A DNA stretch of 64,000 nt, taken from contig NZ_JAOBTH010000026.1 of assembly GCF_025215075.1 (NCBI RefSeq), positions 1-64,000 of the forward strand, written 5' to 3'. Source of the DNA: Tenacibaculum haliotis (GTDB lineage: Bacteria > Bacteroidota > Bacteroidia > Flavobacteriales > Flavobacteriaceae). The first letter of the stretch is position 1, and every line of letters starts with the position of its first letter. Positions 17,441 to 26,328 of this stretch are shown piece by piece. The translations under genes and the position numbers were made by a program. Under the pieces are notes generated by a model. The model saw nothing but the letters and a program-made list of their open reading frames with translations. It searched no databases and was not told the DNA's origin.

Positions 17441-18469
17441 ATGATAAAAAGTAAAAAAAGAAAGCTTCTTAAAATAGTATTTATTATTGCAAGTATAGGT
17501 TCTTTGGCTTTTGTGCCTTGGGTTTTGGTAAAAGCGTGGATAAAACCCTTACCAAATACAATTCAAGAGCAAGTAAATGAAGCCATCAATTATGGGTTAG
17601 ACGGAATGATTGTTTATGTAGACGAAGCAGGAAAACCACCTGCTTTTTATACTGGAGGGTGGAAAAATAGAGCAAATAAAATACCTGCCGATCATAAATC
17701 GTTATTTAATATTGGTAGTATAAGTAAGCTATATGTTGCTGTTGCTATTACTAAATTAGTAAAAGACAAACGATTATCTTTAGATAAAACAGTAGCTGAT
17801 TATTTTCCGGAATTGATAGGGAGAATTGAAAATGCAGAAAAAATTACGTTAAGATTATTAGTTCAGCATCGAAGTGGTATTCCTAATTATACTGAATATG
17901 GTTATTGGAAAAATCCAACAAAAAAATATGAGAAAGCACTTGACTTAGTTTTAGATTTACCTGCCAACTTTAAACCTGATGAAGATTATGAGTATTCTAA
18001 TACGAATTACTTATTGCTTCGTGTACTTATTGATAAAGTAGTAGGTTATAGCCGTAACCAATACATTAAAGAAGAAATTTTAGTACCACTTAATCTTAAA
18101 CATACGTTTAGTTCTCGTAGTGAAGTAAATTTAGATGACATAATGAGTGGTTATTATGTTGGCTATGAAGAAGATCAAAAAACTGAATACGATGGTATGT
18201 TTGCTACAGCACAAGATGTTGGCGTATTTTTGCGAGCGTTAAACGATGGTTCGGTATTTAAGGATGGTGAACAAGAAATATACACTTCAATTTACGAGTA
18301 TGAACATGGTGGTTTAGTTCCTGGTTATCAAAGTTTGGCAGAATATCATAAAGATATTGATACGGTTGTTGTTCAATTTATAAATACGACTGATTTTAAT
18401 GGATACCAATGGAATTTATCACAAATTATAATTAATCGTATTGTGAAAATATTGAAAAATAAAAAATAA
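17441..18469 (+). CDS. Beta-lactamase-fold serine hydrolase (class C / DD-peptidase type)
   Basis: 342 residues with one N-terminal membrane segment (about 11-31) and no lipobox, so probably membrane-anchored with the catalytic domain outside. The nucleophile motif is SISK (S93, K96), the second motif YSN occurs in YEYSNTNYLLL, and HGG in YEHGGLVPGY takes the place of KTG, as in serine hydrolases of the AmpC/Pab87/esterase class. It could act on D-amino-acid peptides or esters; antibiotic hydrolysis is not implied. The next gene starts at the base after its stop, so they form a unit, separated from the macroglobulin by 146 bases without a visible terminator. Confidence 0.88.
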   Translation: MIKSKKRKLLKIVFIIASIGSLAFVPWVLVKAWIKPLPNTIQEQVNEAINYGLDGMIVYVDEAGKPPAFYTGGWKNRANKIPADHKSLFNIGSISKLYVAVAITKLVKDKRLSLDKTVADYFPELIGRIENAEKITLRLLVQHRSGIPNYTEYGYWKNPTKKYEKALDLVLDLPANFKPDEDYEYSNTNYLLLRVLIDKVVGYSRNQYIKEEILVPLNLKHTFSSRSEVNLDDIMSGYYVGYEEDQKTEYDGMFATAQDVGVFLRALNDGSVFKDGEQEIYTSIYEYEHGGLVPGYQSLAEYHKDIDTVVVQFINTTDFNGYQWNLSQIIINRIVKILKNKK

Positions 18470-19921
18470 TTGAACACAGATAAAAACGAAACATCAAGTT
18501 TTACGGTTTGTAAAGAATGCCAAGGATTCGGTAAGAAAAACAAAAGAATACGTAAAAATGTAAAACTTCGTTACCAAACAGCATCAGCTACTTATGAAAA
18601 AACAGACAAGCAAGGAGCCGCTCCTGTTCGTCCTAAAGCAGTACAATATTCTTGTTTAGAATGTAATGGCTCAGGATTATTAGAAGCTGATAAGCATCCT
18701 ATAGGAGATACAGAAAATTATCCGCACGTAGCTATAATTGGTGGTGGTATTGGTGGTGTTGCACTTGCTGTGGCGTGTTTGCATCGTGGAATTCCGTTCA
18801 CACTTTATGAGCGTGATGATAGTTTTAATTCGAGATCACAAGGTTACGGACTAACGCTACAACAAGCGAGTAATGCTATTAAAGGATTGGGGATTTTTAA
18901 ACTGAAAGAAGGTGTTGTTTCAACAAAGCATGTGGTTCATAATCCCGAAGGAAAAGTAATTGGTGAATGGGGGATGAGAAAGTGGATGGATTCTGGTGCT
19001 AAAACTTCTCCTAAACGAACAAATGTACATATAGCACGACAATCTTTACGATTCGAGTTATTAGAGCAATTAGGAAATCATGAATCTGTAAAATGGGGAC
19101 ATCAATTAATTAAATTTAATGATTCTGAAGATGAATTTATTGAATTGAGTTTTAAAGTTGATGGGAAAATTAAAAAAGCAAAGGCAAATTTAGTAGTTGG
19201 AGCAGACGGAATTAGAAGCACAGTACGCAAGCTTTTAATTGGTGAAACCATTACACCTTTACGTTATCTTGGTTGTATTGTAATATTAGGTATTTGTCCT
19301 TTAAAAGATATTAAAAATGTTGATAATTCTCTGTTAGATTCTGCTACTGTATTTCAAACAGCGAATGGTAATGAACGAATTTATATGATGCCATTTACAT
19401 CAGATAAAATAATGTGGCAACTGAGTTTTCCGATGTCAGAAGAAGCTGCAAAACAATTAAGCGAAAAAGGGCCTAAAGCTCTTAAAGAAGAAGCTTGTCG
19501 AAGAACTCCGTGGCACAATCCTATTCCACAAATTTTAGAAGCTACTGATGAAAGTAATATTTCGGGATATCCGGTGTATGATAGAGAATTATTAAAACCA
19601 GAGTTATTATCCGAAGAAAAAAAAGTAACACTAATTGGTGATGCAGCACATCCTATGAGTCCGTTTAAAGGGCAAGGAGCAAATCAGGCTTTATTAGACG
19701 CCTTGGCATTGGCTAGAGGAATATCTAAAGGATGTAGGCCTTTATCAGAATGGAGAAAAATTGGAATCAGAGAAAGTGTATTAAAAGGTTTTGAATTAGA
19801 AATGTTACAGCGTAGTGCATCAAAAGTAAAAGGATCTGCAGAAGCTGTAAAATTTTTACATTCGGATGCTGTACTTCAAGAAGCAAATGAACCAAGAGGT
19901 CGTCCTTTAAATAGAAAATAA
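18470..19921 (+). CDS. FAD-dependent monooxygenase with N-terminal CxxC knuckle
   Basis: 483 residues read from TTG at 18470, immediately after the upstream TAA. Residues 1-70 hold two CxxCxGxG motifs (C14/C17 and C62/C65) like half of a DnaJ zinc finger, separated by a basic linker. From residue 87 follows a PHBH-type FAD domain: dinucleotide motif GGGIGG (91-96), YERDDSF, the substrate-side VVGADGIRSTVR, and the FAD-ribityl motif LIGDAAHPMSPFKGQGANQ. The class hydroxylates aromatic or polyprenyl-like substrates with NAD(P)H and O2. The substrate here is unknown. The zinc-knuckle fusion is unusual for the class. Convergent with the alpha/beta hydrolase, with only 7 bases between stops. Confidence 0.88.
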   Translation: MNTDKNETSSFTVCKECQGFGKKNKRIRKNVKLRYQTASATYEKTDKQGAAPVRPKAVQYSCLECNGSGLLEADKHPIGDTENYPHVAIIGGGIGGVALAVACLHRGIPFTLYERDDSFNSRSQGYGLTLQQASNAIKGLGIFKLKEGVVSTKHVVHNPEGKVIGEWGMRKWMDSGAKTSPKRTNVHIARQSLRFELLEQLGNHESVKWGHQLIKFNDSEDEFIELSFKVDGKIKKAKANLVVGADGIRSTVRKLLIGETITPLRYLGCIVILGICPLKDIKNVDNSLLDSATVFQTANGNERIYMMPFTSDKIMWQLSFPMSEEAAKQLSEKGPKALKEEACRRTPWHNPIPQILEATDESNISGYPVYDRELLKPELLSEEKKVTLIGDAAHPMSPFKGQGANQALLDALALARGISKGCRPLSEWRKIGIRESVLKGFELEMLQRSASKVKGSAEAVKFLHSDAVLQEANEPRGRPLNRK

Positions 19922-19928
19922 AACTTAT

Positions 19929-20738
19929 TTAAGATATCGAATTTATGTAGGTAATCGTTTTTTTATTGAATACAGTTGCTCGTTCTACATTAACTACATG
20001 CCCACACTTTTTTAAGACTACTAAAGAAGCATTTACATGTTTTTCAACCACATTTTTAATAGAAGGTAAAAACAAATGATCTTCATCACCCATAATATAT
20101 AGAGTAGGTATTTTTAGATCTTTCATTCTAAATAATCGCAATAGCGGATTAATTTCTGATGTTAATTTAAACCAACGTAAAAACTCTTTTTGATATAGCT
20201 TCTTTGCTTCGTTAACGAATAATAAGCGAGAGTTTTTGTGATTTTTTTTAGGCATTATTATAAAAGCAAAAAGCTTGTATAATAACATATAAGGTACAAT
20301 TGATTTAAATAAATTACCTACAAAAATTAAAAAACGAGAGCGTAAATTAAATTTAATAATTGCGCCTCCCATAATCATACTACTCACTAAACTAGGTTTC
20401 TTTTCTGCTAAGTTTCGTATTAAAATAGTACCTAAAGAAATACCAACAAAATGCGATTTTTTTATTTTTAGATAATCAATAACTTCTAAAATATCTTCTG
20501 TAATAGCATCAAAAGTATATTTTTTATTAAAAGTAGATTTTATAACAGATTTACTATCTCCATGACCACGTAAATCTAAAATTAAAACATTAAAATGTTT
20601 TTTAAAATCACGAAGTTGTTTGTACCAAATAGCACTACTTCCGCCAGCACCATGTACAAATGTTACCCATTGGTTAGAAACAGCATGCTCATAAGAATAG
20701 TAGTTTAACAAGTCTTGAAAATTTTTAAATCCGAGCAA
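19929..20738 (-). CDS. Alpha/beta hydrolase
   Basis: 269 residues. Oxyanion-hole segment FVHGAGGSS (27-35), nucleophile elbow GISLG (Ser101), acid in GDEDHLF (Asp220) and histidine in CGHVVN (His247) complete the triad. A cap region with hydrophobic helices lies around 135-165, suggesting a lipophilic substrate. No signal peptide. Similar to the MhpC/esterase group; the substrate cannot be told. No terminator separates it from the convergent monooxygenase. Confidence 0.88.
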   Translation of the reverse strand: MLGFKNFQDLLNYYSYEHAVSNQWVTFVHGAGGSSAIWYKQLRDFKKHFNVLILDLRGHGDSKSVIKSTFNKKYTFDAITEDILEVIDYLKIKKSHFVGISLGTILIRNLAEKKPSLVSSMIMGGAIIKFNLRSRFLIFVGNLFKSIVPYMLLYKLFAFIIMPKKNHKNSRLLFVNEAKKLYQKEFLRWFKLTSEINPLLRLFRMKDLKIPTLYIMGDEDHLFLPSIKNVVEKHVNASLVVLKKCGHVVNVERATVFNKKTITYINSIS

Positions 20739-20870
20739 AAATAATTTAATTTATCAACTTTCGTTGTTAAATTTTTTAAGTAATTTATTAAAATGAATAA
20801 AAAGATGTATAATTTTAAAATAGTAACAACTAATAAGTAGGGTTTTAGGGGTAAATAAATAAACACTACT

Positions 20871-20878
20871 TATCTTTG
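20871..20878 (+). promoter_or_regulatory. -7 promoter element of the DEAD-box helicase gene
   Basis: TATCTTTG, a perfect TAnnTTTG match, with predicted start ~30 bases before the ATG at 20913. Confidence 0.55.
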
Positions 20879-20912
20879 CAGTTGATAAAAACTTCATAGA
20901 TATTTAAATATT

Positions 20913-22226
20913 ATGGCAATGACAATGAAAACACAAGAAGATATTTTAGCAAAATTGAATATCTATGAGTTAAATGAAATGCAGCAAAAAGCTATTTCGG
21001 TAATTGATACAAATGCAAATACCGTTATACTTTCACCAACAGGAACAGGAAAAACATTAGGTTTTTTATTGCCTGCGTTAAAATTAATAGATTTTGAAAA
21101 TAAAGAAATTCAAACTTTAATTTTAGTGCCATCAAGAGAATTAGCGATTCAAATAGAGCAGGTAATTCGAGAAATGGGAACCGGCTTAAAAGTAAATGCA
21201 GTGTATGGTGGTCGTTCGATGGCGAAAGATAAAACCGAATTAAAGCATACGCCAAGTATTTTAATTGGTACTCCAGGAAGAATTTTAGATCATTTTGCAA
21301 ATGAACGTTTTTCTAAAGACAGCATAAAAACTTTAATTTTAGATGAGTTTGATAAATCGTTAGAAGTAGGTTTTGAATATGAAATGAGAGGTATTATCAA
21401 TCAATTACCAAACCTAAAAAAGCGTATTTTAACATCAGCAACGCAAGAAACTGAAATTCCTGCATTTGTAGGTTTAAATAAACCTACAGTATTAAATTAC
21501 TTAACAGGAAAAAAATCTAGACAATTAACCTTAAAAACAGTTGTTTCTCCTATAAAAAACAAAAACCAAACATTGGTTAATTTGTTACAACATATAGGAA
21601 ATCATCAAGGAATTATTTTTTGTAATTTAAAGGAAAGTATCAATCACGTAAGTGAATTTTTAGCCAAAAATAAAATAGCACATAGTTGTTTTTCTGGAGG
21701 AATGGAACAAAGAGATCGTGAACGTTCATTAATTAAATTCAGAAATGGTACCAGTCAGGTTTTAATAGCAACCGATTTGGCAGCAAGAGGAATTGATATT
21801 CCTGAAATGAAATATATTATTCATTACGAATTACCAGAAAGAATAGAGGAATTTACGCATAGAAATGGTAGAACGGCAAGAGTAAATGCAAAAGGAACGG
21901 CATATATTTTAAAATGGCAAAAAGAAAGTTTACCCGAATTTCTTGCGAATATTCCGAATACAGACATCTCTCAGAAAGAAAAATTAAAAGCGCATTATTG
22001 GGAAACTTTATTTATATCTGGAGGAAGAAAAGATAAAATATCAAAAGGAGATATTGCAGGTTTATTCTTTAAAAAAGGAAACTTAACAAAAGAGCAATTA
22101 GGAGTTATAGAGTTAAAACAAGATTGTGCTTTTATAGCAGTACCTGTAAGCGAAGCAAAAAAGTTGATAGAAGAACTAAATAATACACGTTTAAAGAATA
22201 AAAAAGTGCGTATTACTTTGGCTTAG
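20913..22226 (+). CDS. DEAD-box RNA helicase, DbpA-like, with DEFD motif II
   Basis: 437 residues. The Q-motif region LNEMQQKAI is followed by Walker A SPTGTGKT (41-48), motif Ia VPSRELA, Ib TPGRILD, motif II DEFD (144-147, instead of DEAD), motif III SAT (175-177) and domain 2 with ATDLAARGIDIP and HRNGRTAR. The C-terminal ~75 residues (DIAGLFFKKGNLTKEQLG, then CAFIAVP) form a DbpA-type RNA-binding domain, so a role in ribosome assembly is plausible. The ATG at 20925 is an alternative start. The gene ends in a perfect hairpin shared with dus. Confidence 0.92.
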   Translation: MAMTMKTQEDILAKLNIYELNEMQQKAISVIDTNANTVILSPTGTGKTLGFLLPALKLIDFENKEIQTLILVPSRELAIQIEQVIREMGTGLKVNAVYGGRSMAKDKTELKHTPSILIGTPGRILDHFANERFSKDSIKTLILDEFDKSLEVGFEYEMRGIINQLPNLKKRILTSATQETEIPAFVGLNKPTVLNYLTGKKSRQLTLKTVVSPIKNKNQTLVNLLQHIGNHQGIIFCNLKESINHVSEFLAKNKIAHSCFSGGMEQRDRERSLIKFRNGTSQVLIATDLAARGIDIPEMKYIIHYELPERIEEFTHRNGRTARVNAKGTAYILKWQKESLPEFLANIPNTDISQKEKLKAHYWETLFISGGRKDKISKGDIAGLFFKKGNLTKEQLGVIELKQDCAFIAVPVSEAKKLIEELNNTRLKNKKVRITLA

Positions 22227-22243
22227 CTCTAAATAGATAAAAT

Positions 22244-22280
22244 AAAAAAGGGTATTTACAAATTGTAAATACCCTTTTTT
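22244..22280. terminator. Bidirectional terminator between helicase and dus
   Basis: Sixteen-base arms (22244-22259 and 22265-22280) pair perfectly: AAAAAAGGGTATTTAC against GTAAATACCCTTTTTT with a five-base loop. Its right edge touches the dus stop codon. Confidence 0.9.
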
Positions 22281-23227
22281 TATTTTTCGCTACTCAATAT
22301 TTCTTTCACAGCAGCTTGATATTTCTTAGGATTCCCCGCTTTTTTAATCTTTTTATATGTTTTACGAGGATCAGAAAAAGATTTAGAAAAGTATTCCCAA
22401 AATCCTAGCATCTTCATTTTAATGGGAGTTGGTCCTGATAAAGCGGCATCATATTGATGATAAATTTCATCATGAAACTCCCCAAAACGTTGCCATCTAT
22501 CTTTCGGGTATTCAGTTGTATTATCTTTAATCATTTGTGGTAAAAACGGATCCCCAATTAAACCACGACCAATCATAAAATGTGTAATACTCGGAAAACG
22601 TTCTTGCATCGCTTTAAAACCAGCCACAGAAGTAATATCTCCGTTATAATATAATTGATGTTTAGATACGTCGATACATTTCTGAAACGCTTCTAAATCA
22701 ACGCCACCTTTGTATAGTTGTTTTCCTATTCGAGCATGGATAGCAATATTTTTAAGCGGATATTTCTCTAAAATAGGGAAAGAGTGTAATATTTCTTCGC
22801 TGTTTTCATAACCCATTCGCATTTTCATAGAAACCAAAATGTCGGTTTCGTTATGTGCTTTATGTAAAACTTCATCAATTCTTGCAGGATTACAAATCAA
22901 TCCAGAACCCATTCCCGATTTTGTAACCATTGGGTACGGGCAACCTAAGTTCCAATTCAACTCCTTATAACCTAAACTTTGCACGTACTTTGCTACAAAC
23001 AAAAATTCATCAGGATCGTTTGTAATTACTTGCGGAATTACGGTTAAAGTATCGTTGTTTTCAGGTAATAAATCACGTTCATAACTCGATTTAATCTTCA
23101 TTTTTCCGTTTAAACGAATATATGGCGCGTAATAAGTATCAATACCACCAAAGTATTTATGCTGCGCATTTCTAAAGCGAAAATCGGTAAATCCTTGTAA
23201 AGGTGATGAAAGTAAGGTAAAACTCAT
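22280..23227 (-). CDS. dus: tRNA-dihydrouridine synthase
   Basis: 315 residues from the ATG at 23227 (MSFTLLSSPLQGFTD); an ATG ten codons earlier at 23257 lies upstream of the -7 box, so it is less likely. FMN-binding TIM barrel with PLQGFTDFRFR at the start, the catalytic cysteine in NWNLGCPYPMV, SGMGSGL after it, KMRMGY, and YNGDITS. The C-terminal helical domain contacts tRNA. The enzyme reduces uridines in tRNA D-loops with NADPH. Which Dus class (A, B or C) it belongs to cannot be decided by eye. A -7 box TATATTTG (minus strand) lies at 23244-23251. Confidence 0.93.
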   Translation of the reverse strand: MSFTLLSSPLQGFTDFRFRNAQHKYFGGIDTYYAPYIRLNGKMKIKSSYERDLLPENNDTLTVIPQVITNDPDEFLFVAKYVQSLGYKELNWNLGCPYPMVTKSGMGSGLICNPARIDEVLHKAHNETDILVSMKMRMGYENSEEILHSFPILEKYPLKNIAIHARIGKQLYKGGVDLEAFQKCIDVSKHQLYYNGDITSVAGFKAMQERFPSITHFMIGRGLIGDPFLPQMIKDNTTEYPKDRWQRFGEFHDEIYHQYDAALSGPTPIKMKMLGFWEYFSKSFSDPRKTYKKIKKAGNPKKYQAAVKEILSSEK

Positions 23228-23243
23228 AGTATGTAATAAGTTG

Positions 23244-23251
23244 CAAATATA
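23244..23251 (-). promoter_or_regulatory. -7 promoter element of dus
   Basis: Minus-strand TATATTTG; the predicted start (~23239) is downstream of the longer in-frame ATG at 23257 and so supports the start at 23227. Confidence 0.5.
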
Positions 23252-23287
23252 ACTCACTTATCTTTCATATTTTAAAGTTAAACTTTA

Positions 23288-23295
23288 TACTTTTG
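23288..23295 (+). promoter_or_regulatory. -7 promoter element of pbpC
   Basis: TACTTTTG, predicted start ~13 bases before the ATG at 23313. Own promoter, so pbpC is not dependent on the macroglobulin transcript. Confidence 0.5.
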
Positions 23296-23312
23296 AAATA
23301 GATAAATTGTAA

Positions 23313-25661
23313 ATGAAAAGAGTTTTTAACTTCTTAAAAAAGCATAATATAAAAGCAATCATTATATTTTTTTTAATGATTGCATACTATTATTGTTTGC
23401 CTAAAAAATTGTTTGTAACACCAACAGCTACTGTGGTTACTGCAAAAAATAATGAATTGTTAGGTGCTGTAATTGCTAAGGATGGTCAATGGCGTTTTCC
23501 TGAATTAGATTCCGTTCCAACAAAATTTGAGCAATGTATTTTACAGTTTGAAGATGCACATTTTTATAAACACTTCGGATTTAATCCAATATCCATAGGA
23601 AAAGCGTTTGTAGAAAATATAAAAGCTAAAAAGGTGATTCGTGGCGGAAGTACACTTACGCAACAAGTAATTCGATTATCAAGAAAAAATAAAGGACGCT
23701 CTTATCAAGAAAAAATAATAGAATTGATTTTGGCAACGCGATTAGAATTTCGATTATCAAAAAAATCAATTTTAAACTTATATGCTTCTCATGCTCCTTT
23801 TGGTGGTAATGTAGTAGGGTTAGAAATGGCATCATGGCGGTATTTCGGTTTGCAACCACACCAATTATCATGGGCAGAAACAGCTACTTTAGCAGTTTTA
23901 CCAAACGCACCTTCGTTGATATATCCGGGTAAAAATCAACAAATACTAAAAGAAAAACGAAACAGATTGCTTAAAAAATTATATGAAACAGCTATTATTG
24001 ATAAAACTACTTTTGAGTTATCGTTGTTAGAAGAAATTCCTAAAAAGCCCTATAATTTACCCACTTTAGCAGCACATTTTGTACAAGAAGTAGCCCAAAA
24101 ACACAAAGGGAAACAGTTGCAAAGCTCTTTAGATATTCATTTGCAAAAACAAGTAAATAGTTTAGTTAAAAAACATTATGAACGTCAAAAACAAAATGAA
24201 GTTTATAATATGGCGGTTTTAGTTTTAGATGTTAAAACCAGAAAAATATTAAGTTATGTAGGTAATAGCCCAACTGATAAAGCACATCAAAAAAATGTAA
24301 ATAATGTAATTTCTGCACGAAGTACAGGAAGTACTTTAAAGCCTTTTTTATATGCACAAATGTTACAATCGGGAGCAATTTTACCAACGCAATTAGTGGC
24401 AGATGTGCCTACCGAAATAGCGGGTTATACGCCTAAAAATTTCGATTTATCTTTTGATGGAGCTGTTCCTGCAAATCAAGCATTAACTCGTTCGCTAAAC
24501 ATCCCTTCAGTACGAATGTTACAATCATATGGATTAGAAAAATTTAGAGCAGATTTAAATGAATATTCGATTCGTGATATTAATAAATCGGCCGATTATT
24601 ACGGATTGTCATTAATTTTAGGTGGGGCAGAAGCTAGTTTGTGGGATTTATGTAAAACTTTTGCTAATTATGCCGGAGTTATAAATCATTATGAAGAAAC
24701 AAAACATAAGTATTATTCAAACGAATTCACGGAACCTAGTTATATAAAATCAGATAAAATATCTTTTGGTACTGTTCAGGAAAATGAAACTCATATTGAT
24801 GCTGGAGTTGCTTTTACAACCTTAAATACATTAACAGAAGTTAACAGGCCTTTTACCGATCAGGCTTGGAAATATTTTGATTCTTCGCAAAAAATAGGAT
24901 GGAAAACAGGTACCAGTTTTGGTAATAAAGATGCTTGGGCAATTGGTGTTACTCCGAAATACGTAGTTGGAGTTTGGATTGGTAATTCAGACGGAGAAGG
25001 AAGACCCGATTTAACAGGTGTGGGTAGTGCGGCTCCTTTAATGTTTAATGTTTTTGATGTGTTACCAAAATCGAATTGGTTTTTAGAACCCTATGAAGCT
25101 TTAGTTGAAGAAAATATTTGTCAAAAAAGCGGCTATTTGGCATTACCTATTTGTAAATCAGTTGTAAAAAGAATACCCAAAAACGGTGTGAGAGCAAAAC
25201 CTTGTCCGTACCACAAACAAATTACGGTAGATCTTTCAGAAAAACACCAAGTAAATTCTAATTGTGAATCGGTTGCTAACATGAAAACCAAAACATGGTT
25301 TGTTTTACCTCCTTTAATGGCACATTATTATCAACAAAAAAATGCAGATTATAGTGTGTTGCCAAACTATCGAAATGATTGTGATAAGGAACAAAATAAC
25401 ACCATGGATTTTGTGTTTCCAACAAAATATCGATCTAAAATATCGTTAACAAAAGGGCTTAATAACAAAGTGAATCCGGTAATCTTAAAAGTTACACATG
25501 CCAATACAGATGCTCTTTTGTATTGGTATTTAAATGATGTTTTTATAGGTAAAACTTCTCAATATCATGAACAAGCGATAACTCCGAAAATAGGAAACCA
25601 CAAAATTATTGTGATTGATAATTTAGGAAATGAGAAAACCCGATTTTTAGAAATATTATAA
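23313..25661 (+). CDS. pbpC: Penicillin-binding protein 1C
   Basis: 782 residues, bifunctional class A PBP. One N-terminal membrane helix (about 14-28). GT51 glycosyltransferase with the catalytic glutamate in FEDAHFYKHFG, plus GGSTLTQQ and the KIIELILATRLE segment. Transpeptidase with nucleophile S340 in GSTLKP, second motif SLN, third motif KTGT (531-534). The C-terminal BiPBP_C domain (about 700-782) is characteristic of PBP1C. It polymerises and can cross-link peptidoglycan and is functionally tied to bacterial alpha-2-macroglobulin; in this genome the two genes are separated by five unrelated genes. Confidence 0.95.
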   Translation: MKRVFNFLKKHNIKAIIIFFLMIAYYYCLPKKLFVTPTATVVTAKNNELLGAVIAKDGQWRFPELDSVPTKFEQCILQFEDAHFYKHFGFNPISIGKAFVENIKAKKVIRGGSTLTQQVIRLSRKNKGRSYQEKIIELILATRLEFRLSKKSILNLYASHAPFGGNVVGLEMASWRYFGLQPHQLSWAETATLAVLPNAPSLIYPGKNQQILKEKRNRLLKKLYETAIIDKTTFELSLLEEIPKKPYNLPTLAAHFVQEVAQKHKGKQLQSSLDIHLQKQVNSLVKKHYERQKQNEVYNMAVLVLDVKTRKILSYVGNSPTDKAHQKNVNNVISARSTGSTLKPFLYAQMLQSGAILPTQLVADVPTEIAGYTPKNFDLSFDGAVPANQALTRSLNIPSVRMLQSYGLEKFRADLNEYSIRDINKSADYYGLSLILGGAEASLWDLCKTFANYAGVINHYEETKHKYYSNEFTEPSYIKSDKISFGTVQENETHIDAGVAFTTLNTLTEVNRPFTDQAWKYFDSSQKIGWKTGTSFGNKDAWAIGVTPKYVVGVWIGNSDGEGRPDLTGVGSAAPLMFNVFDVLPKSNWFLEPYEALVEENICQKSGYLALPICKSVVKRIPKNGVRAKPCPYHKQITVDLSEKHQVNSNCESVANMKTKTWFVLPPLMAHYYQQKNADYSVLPNYRNDCDKEQNNTMDFVFPTKYRSKISLTKGLNNKVNPVILKVTHANTDALLYWYLNDVFIGKTSQYHEQAITPKIGNHKIIVIDNLGNEKTRFLEIL

Positions 25662-25671
25662 ATTAGTCTTT

Positions 25672-25698
25672 AACAAATAAATATTATATTTATTTGTT
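25672..25698. promoter_or_regulatory. 12-bp perfect inverted repeat before a Crp/Fnr gene
   Basis: AACAAATAAATA and TATTTATTTGTT are exact inverse copies around TTA. The repeat lies between the pbpC stop and the -7 box of the following regulator, in the core promoter region, so it could be an operator as well as a weak terminator. Confidence 0.45.
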
Positions 25699-25701
25699 CA
25701 C

Positions 25702-25709
25702 TAAATTTG
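25702..25709 (+). promoter_or_regulatory. -7 promoter element of the small Crp/Fnr regulator; leaderless transcript predicted
   Basis: TAAATTTG is a perfect TAnnTTTG match ending only five bases before the ATG at 25714, so transcription should start at or next to the start codon. Confidence 0.5.
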
Positions 25710-25713
25710 TTCC

Positions 25714-26274
25714 ATGCAAGATTTTATAGACTTTATTAAAAAATATATTTACTTATCAAAAGAAGCAGAATTAGTAATTAAAGCGCTTATTGTAGAAAAG
25801 GAATATACTAAAGGAGACTTATTAGTAGAAGAAGGAAAAGTATGTAAAGAATTGTATTTTTTATCAAAAGGAACTGTTAGAACTTATTTATATCAAAAAG
25901 GAAAAGATATAACGAACTGGATATATCCTGAAAATTCAATTTTTACTTCATGGCATAGTTATGTTTTAAGAAAACCATCATCGGAATATATAGAAGTAAT
26001 AAGCAATGCTAAAATAATCGCAATTTCATATGATGAATGGCAAGAATTATATCAAAAATTTCCGGAATTAGAACGTTTTGGTCGCTTAATAATGGAAGAA
26101 CAAATAGCTTTAATAGATGACTTTTATAAAGGATATTACTTTTTAACAGCTAAAGAAAAGTACGATTTATTAATAAAAGCATTTCCTAATATTACTCAAA
26201 TTGCTAATTTAGGTCATATAGCTTCTATGTTAGGAATTAGTCAGGAAACATTAAGCAGAATTAGAGGTAAATAA
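25714..26274 (+). CDS. Crp/Fnr-family transcriptional regulator (short, ETLSR recognition helix)
   Basis: 186 residues. Cyclic-nucleotide-binding-like beta roll (about 20-110, with KGDLLVEEGKVCKELYFLSKG), dimer helix, then a short C-terminal winged helix ending directly after the recognition helix GISQETLSRIRGK. The E..SR pattern is that of FNR/DNR (E209, S212, R213 in E. coli FNR), which read TTGAY half-sites. Such half-sites occur at three promoters 4-5 kb away. Only one cysteine is present, so no FNR-type iron-sulfur cluster. This class is abundant in flavobacteria and its signals are mostly unknown. It is convergent with the DUF5777 operon. Confidence 0.88.
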   Translation: MQDFIDFIKKYIYLSKEAELVIKALIVEKEYTKGDLLVEEGKVCKELYFLSKGTVRTYLYQKGKDITNWIYPENSIFTSWHSYVLRKPSSEYIEVISNAKIIAISYDEWQELYQKFPELERFGRLIMEEQIALIDDFYKGYYFLTAKEKYDLLIKAFPNITQIANLGHIASMLGISQETLSRIRGK

Positions 26275-26276
26275 AA

Positions 26277-26302
26277 AAGCTTTCTTAATTAAAAGAAAGC
26301 TT
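26277..26302. terminator. Hairpin between regulator and DUF5777 operon
   Basis: AAGCTTTC (26277-26284) pairs with GAAAGCTT (26295-26302) over a ten-base loop containing TTAATTAA. It is placed to end both convergent transcripts. Confidence 0.6.
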
Positions 26303-26328
26303 AAATGTGAATTTTTTTAGAAGTATTA

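Noticed and set aside
17441-18469. Antibiotic-resistance beta-lactamase
   Set aside because: It has the broad serine hydrolase motifs (SxxK, YSN, HGG) shared with esterases and peptidases; nothing marks it as a resistance enzyme.
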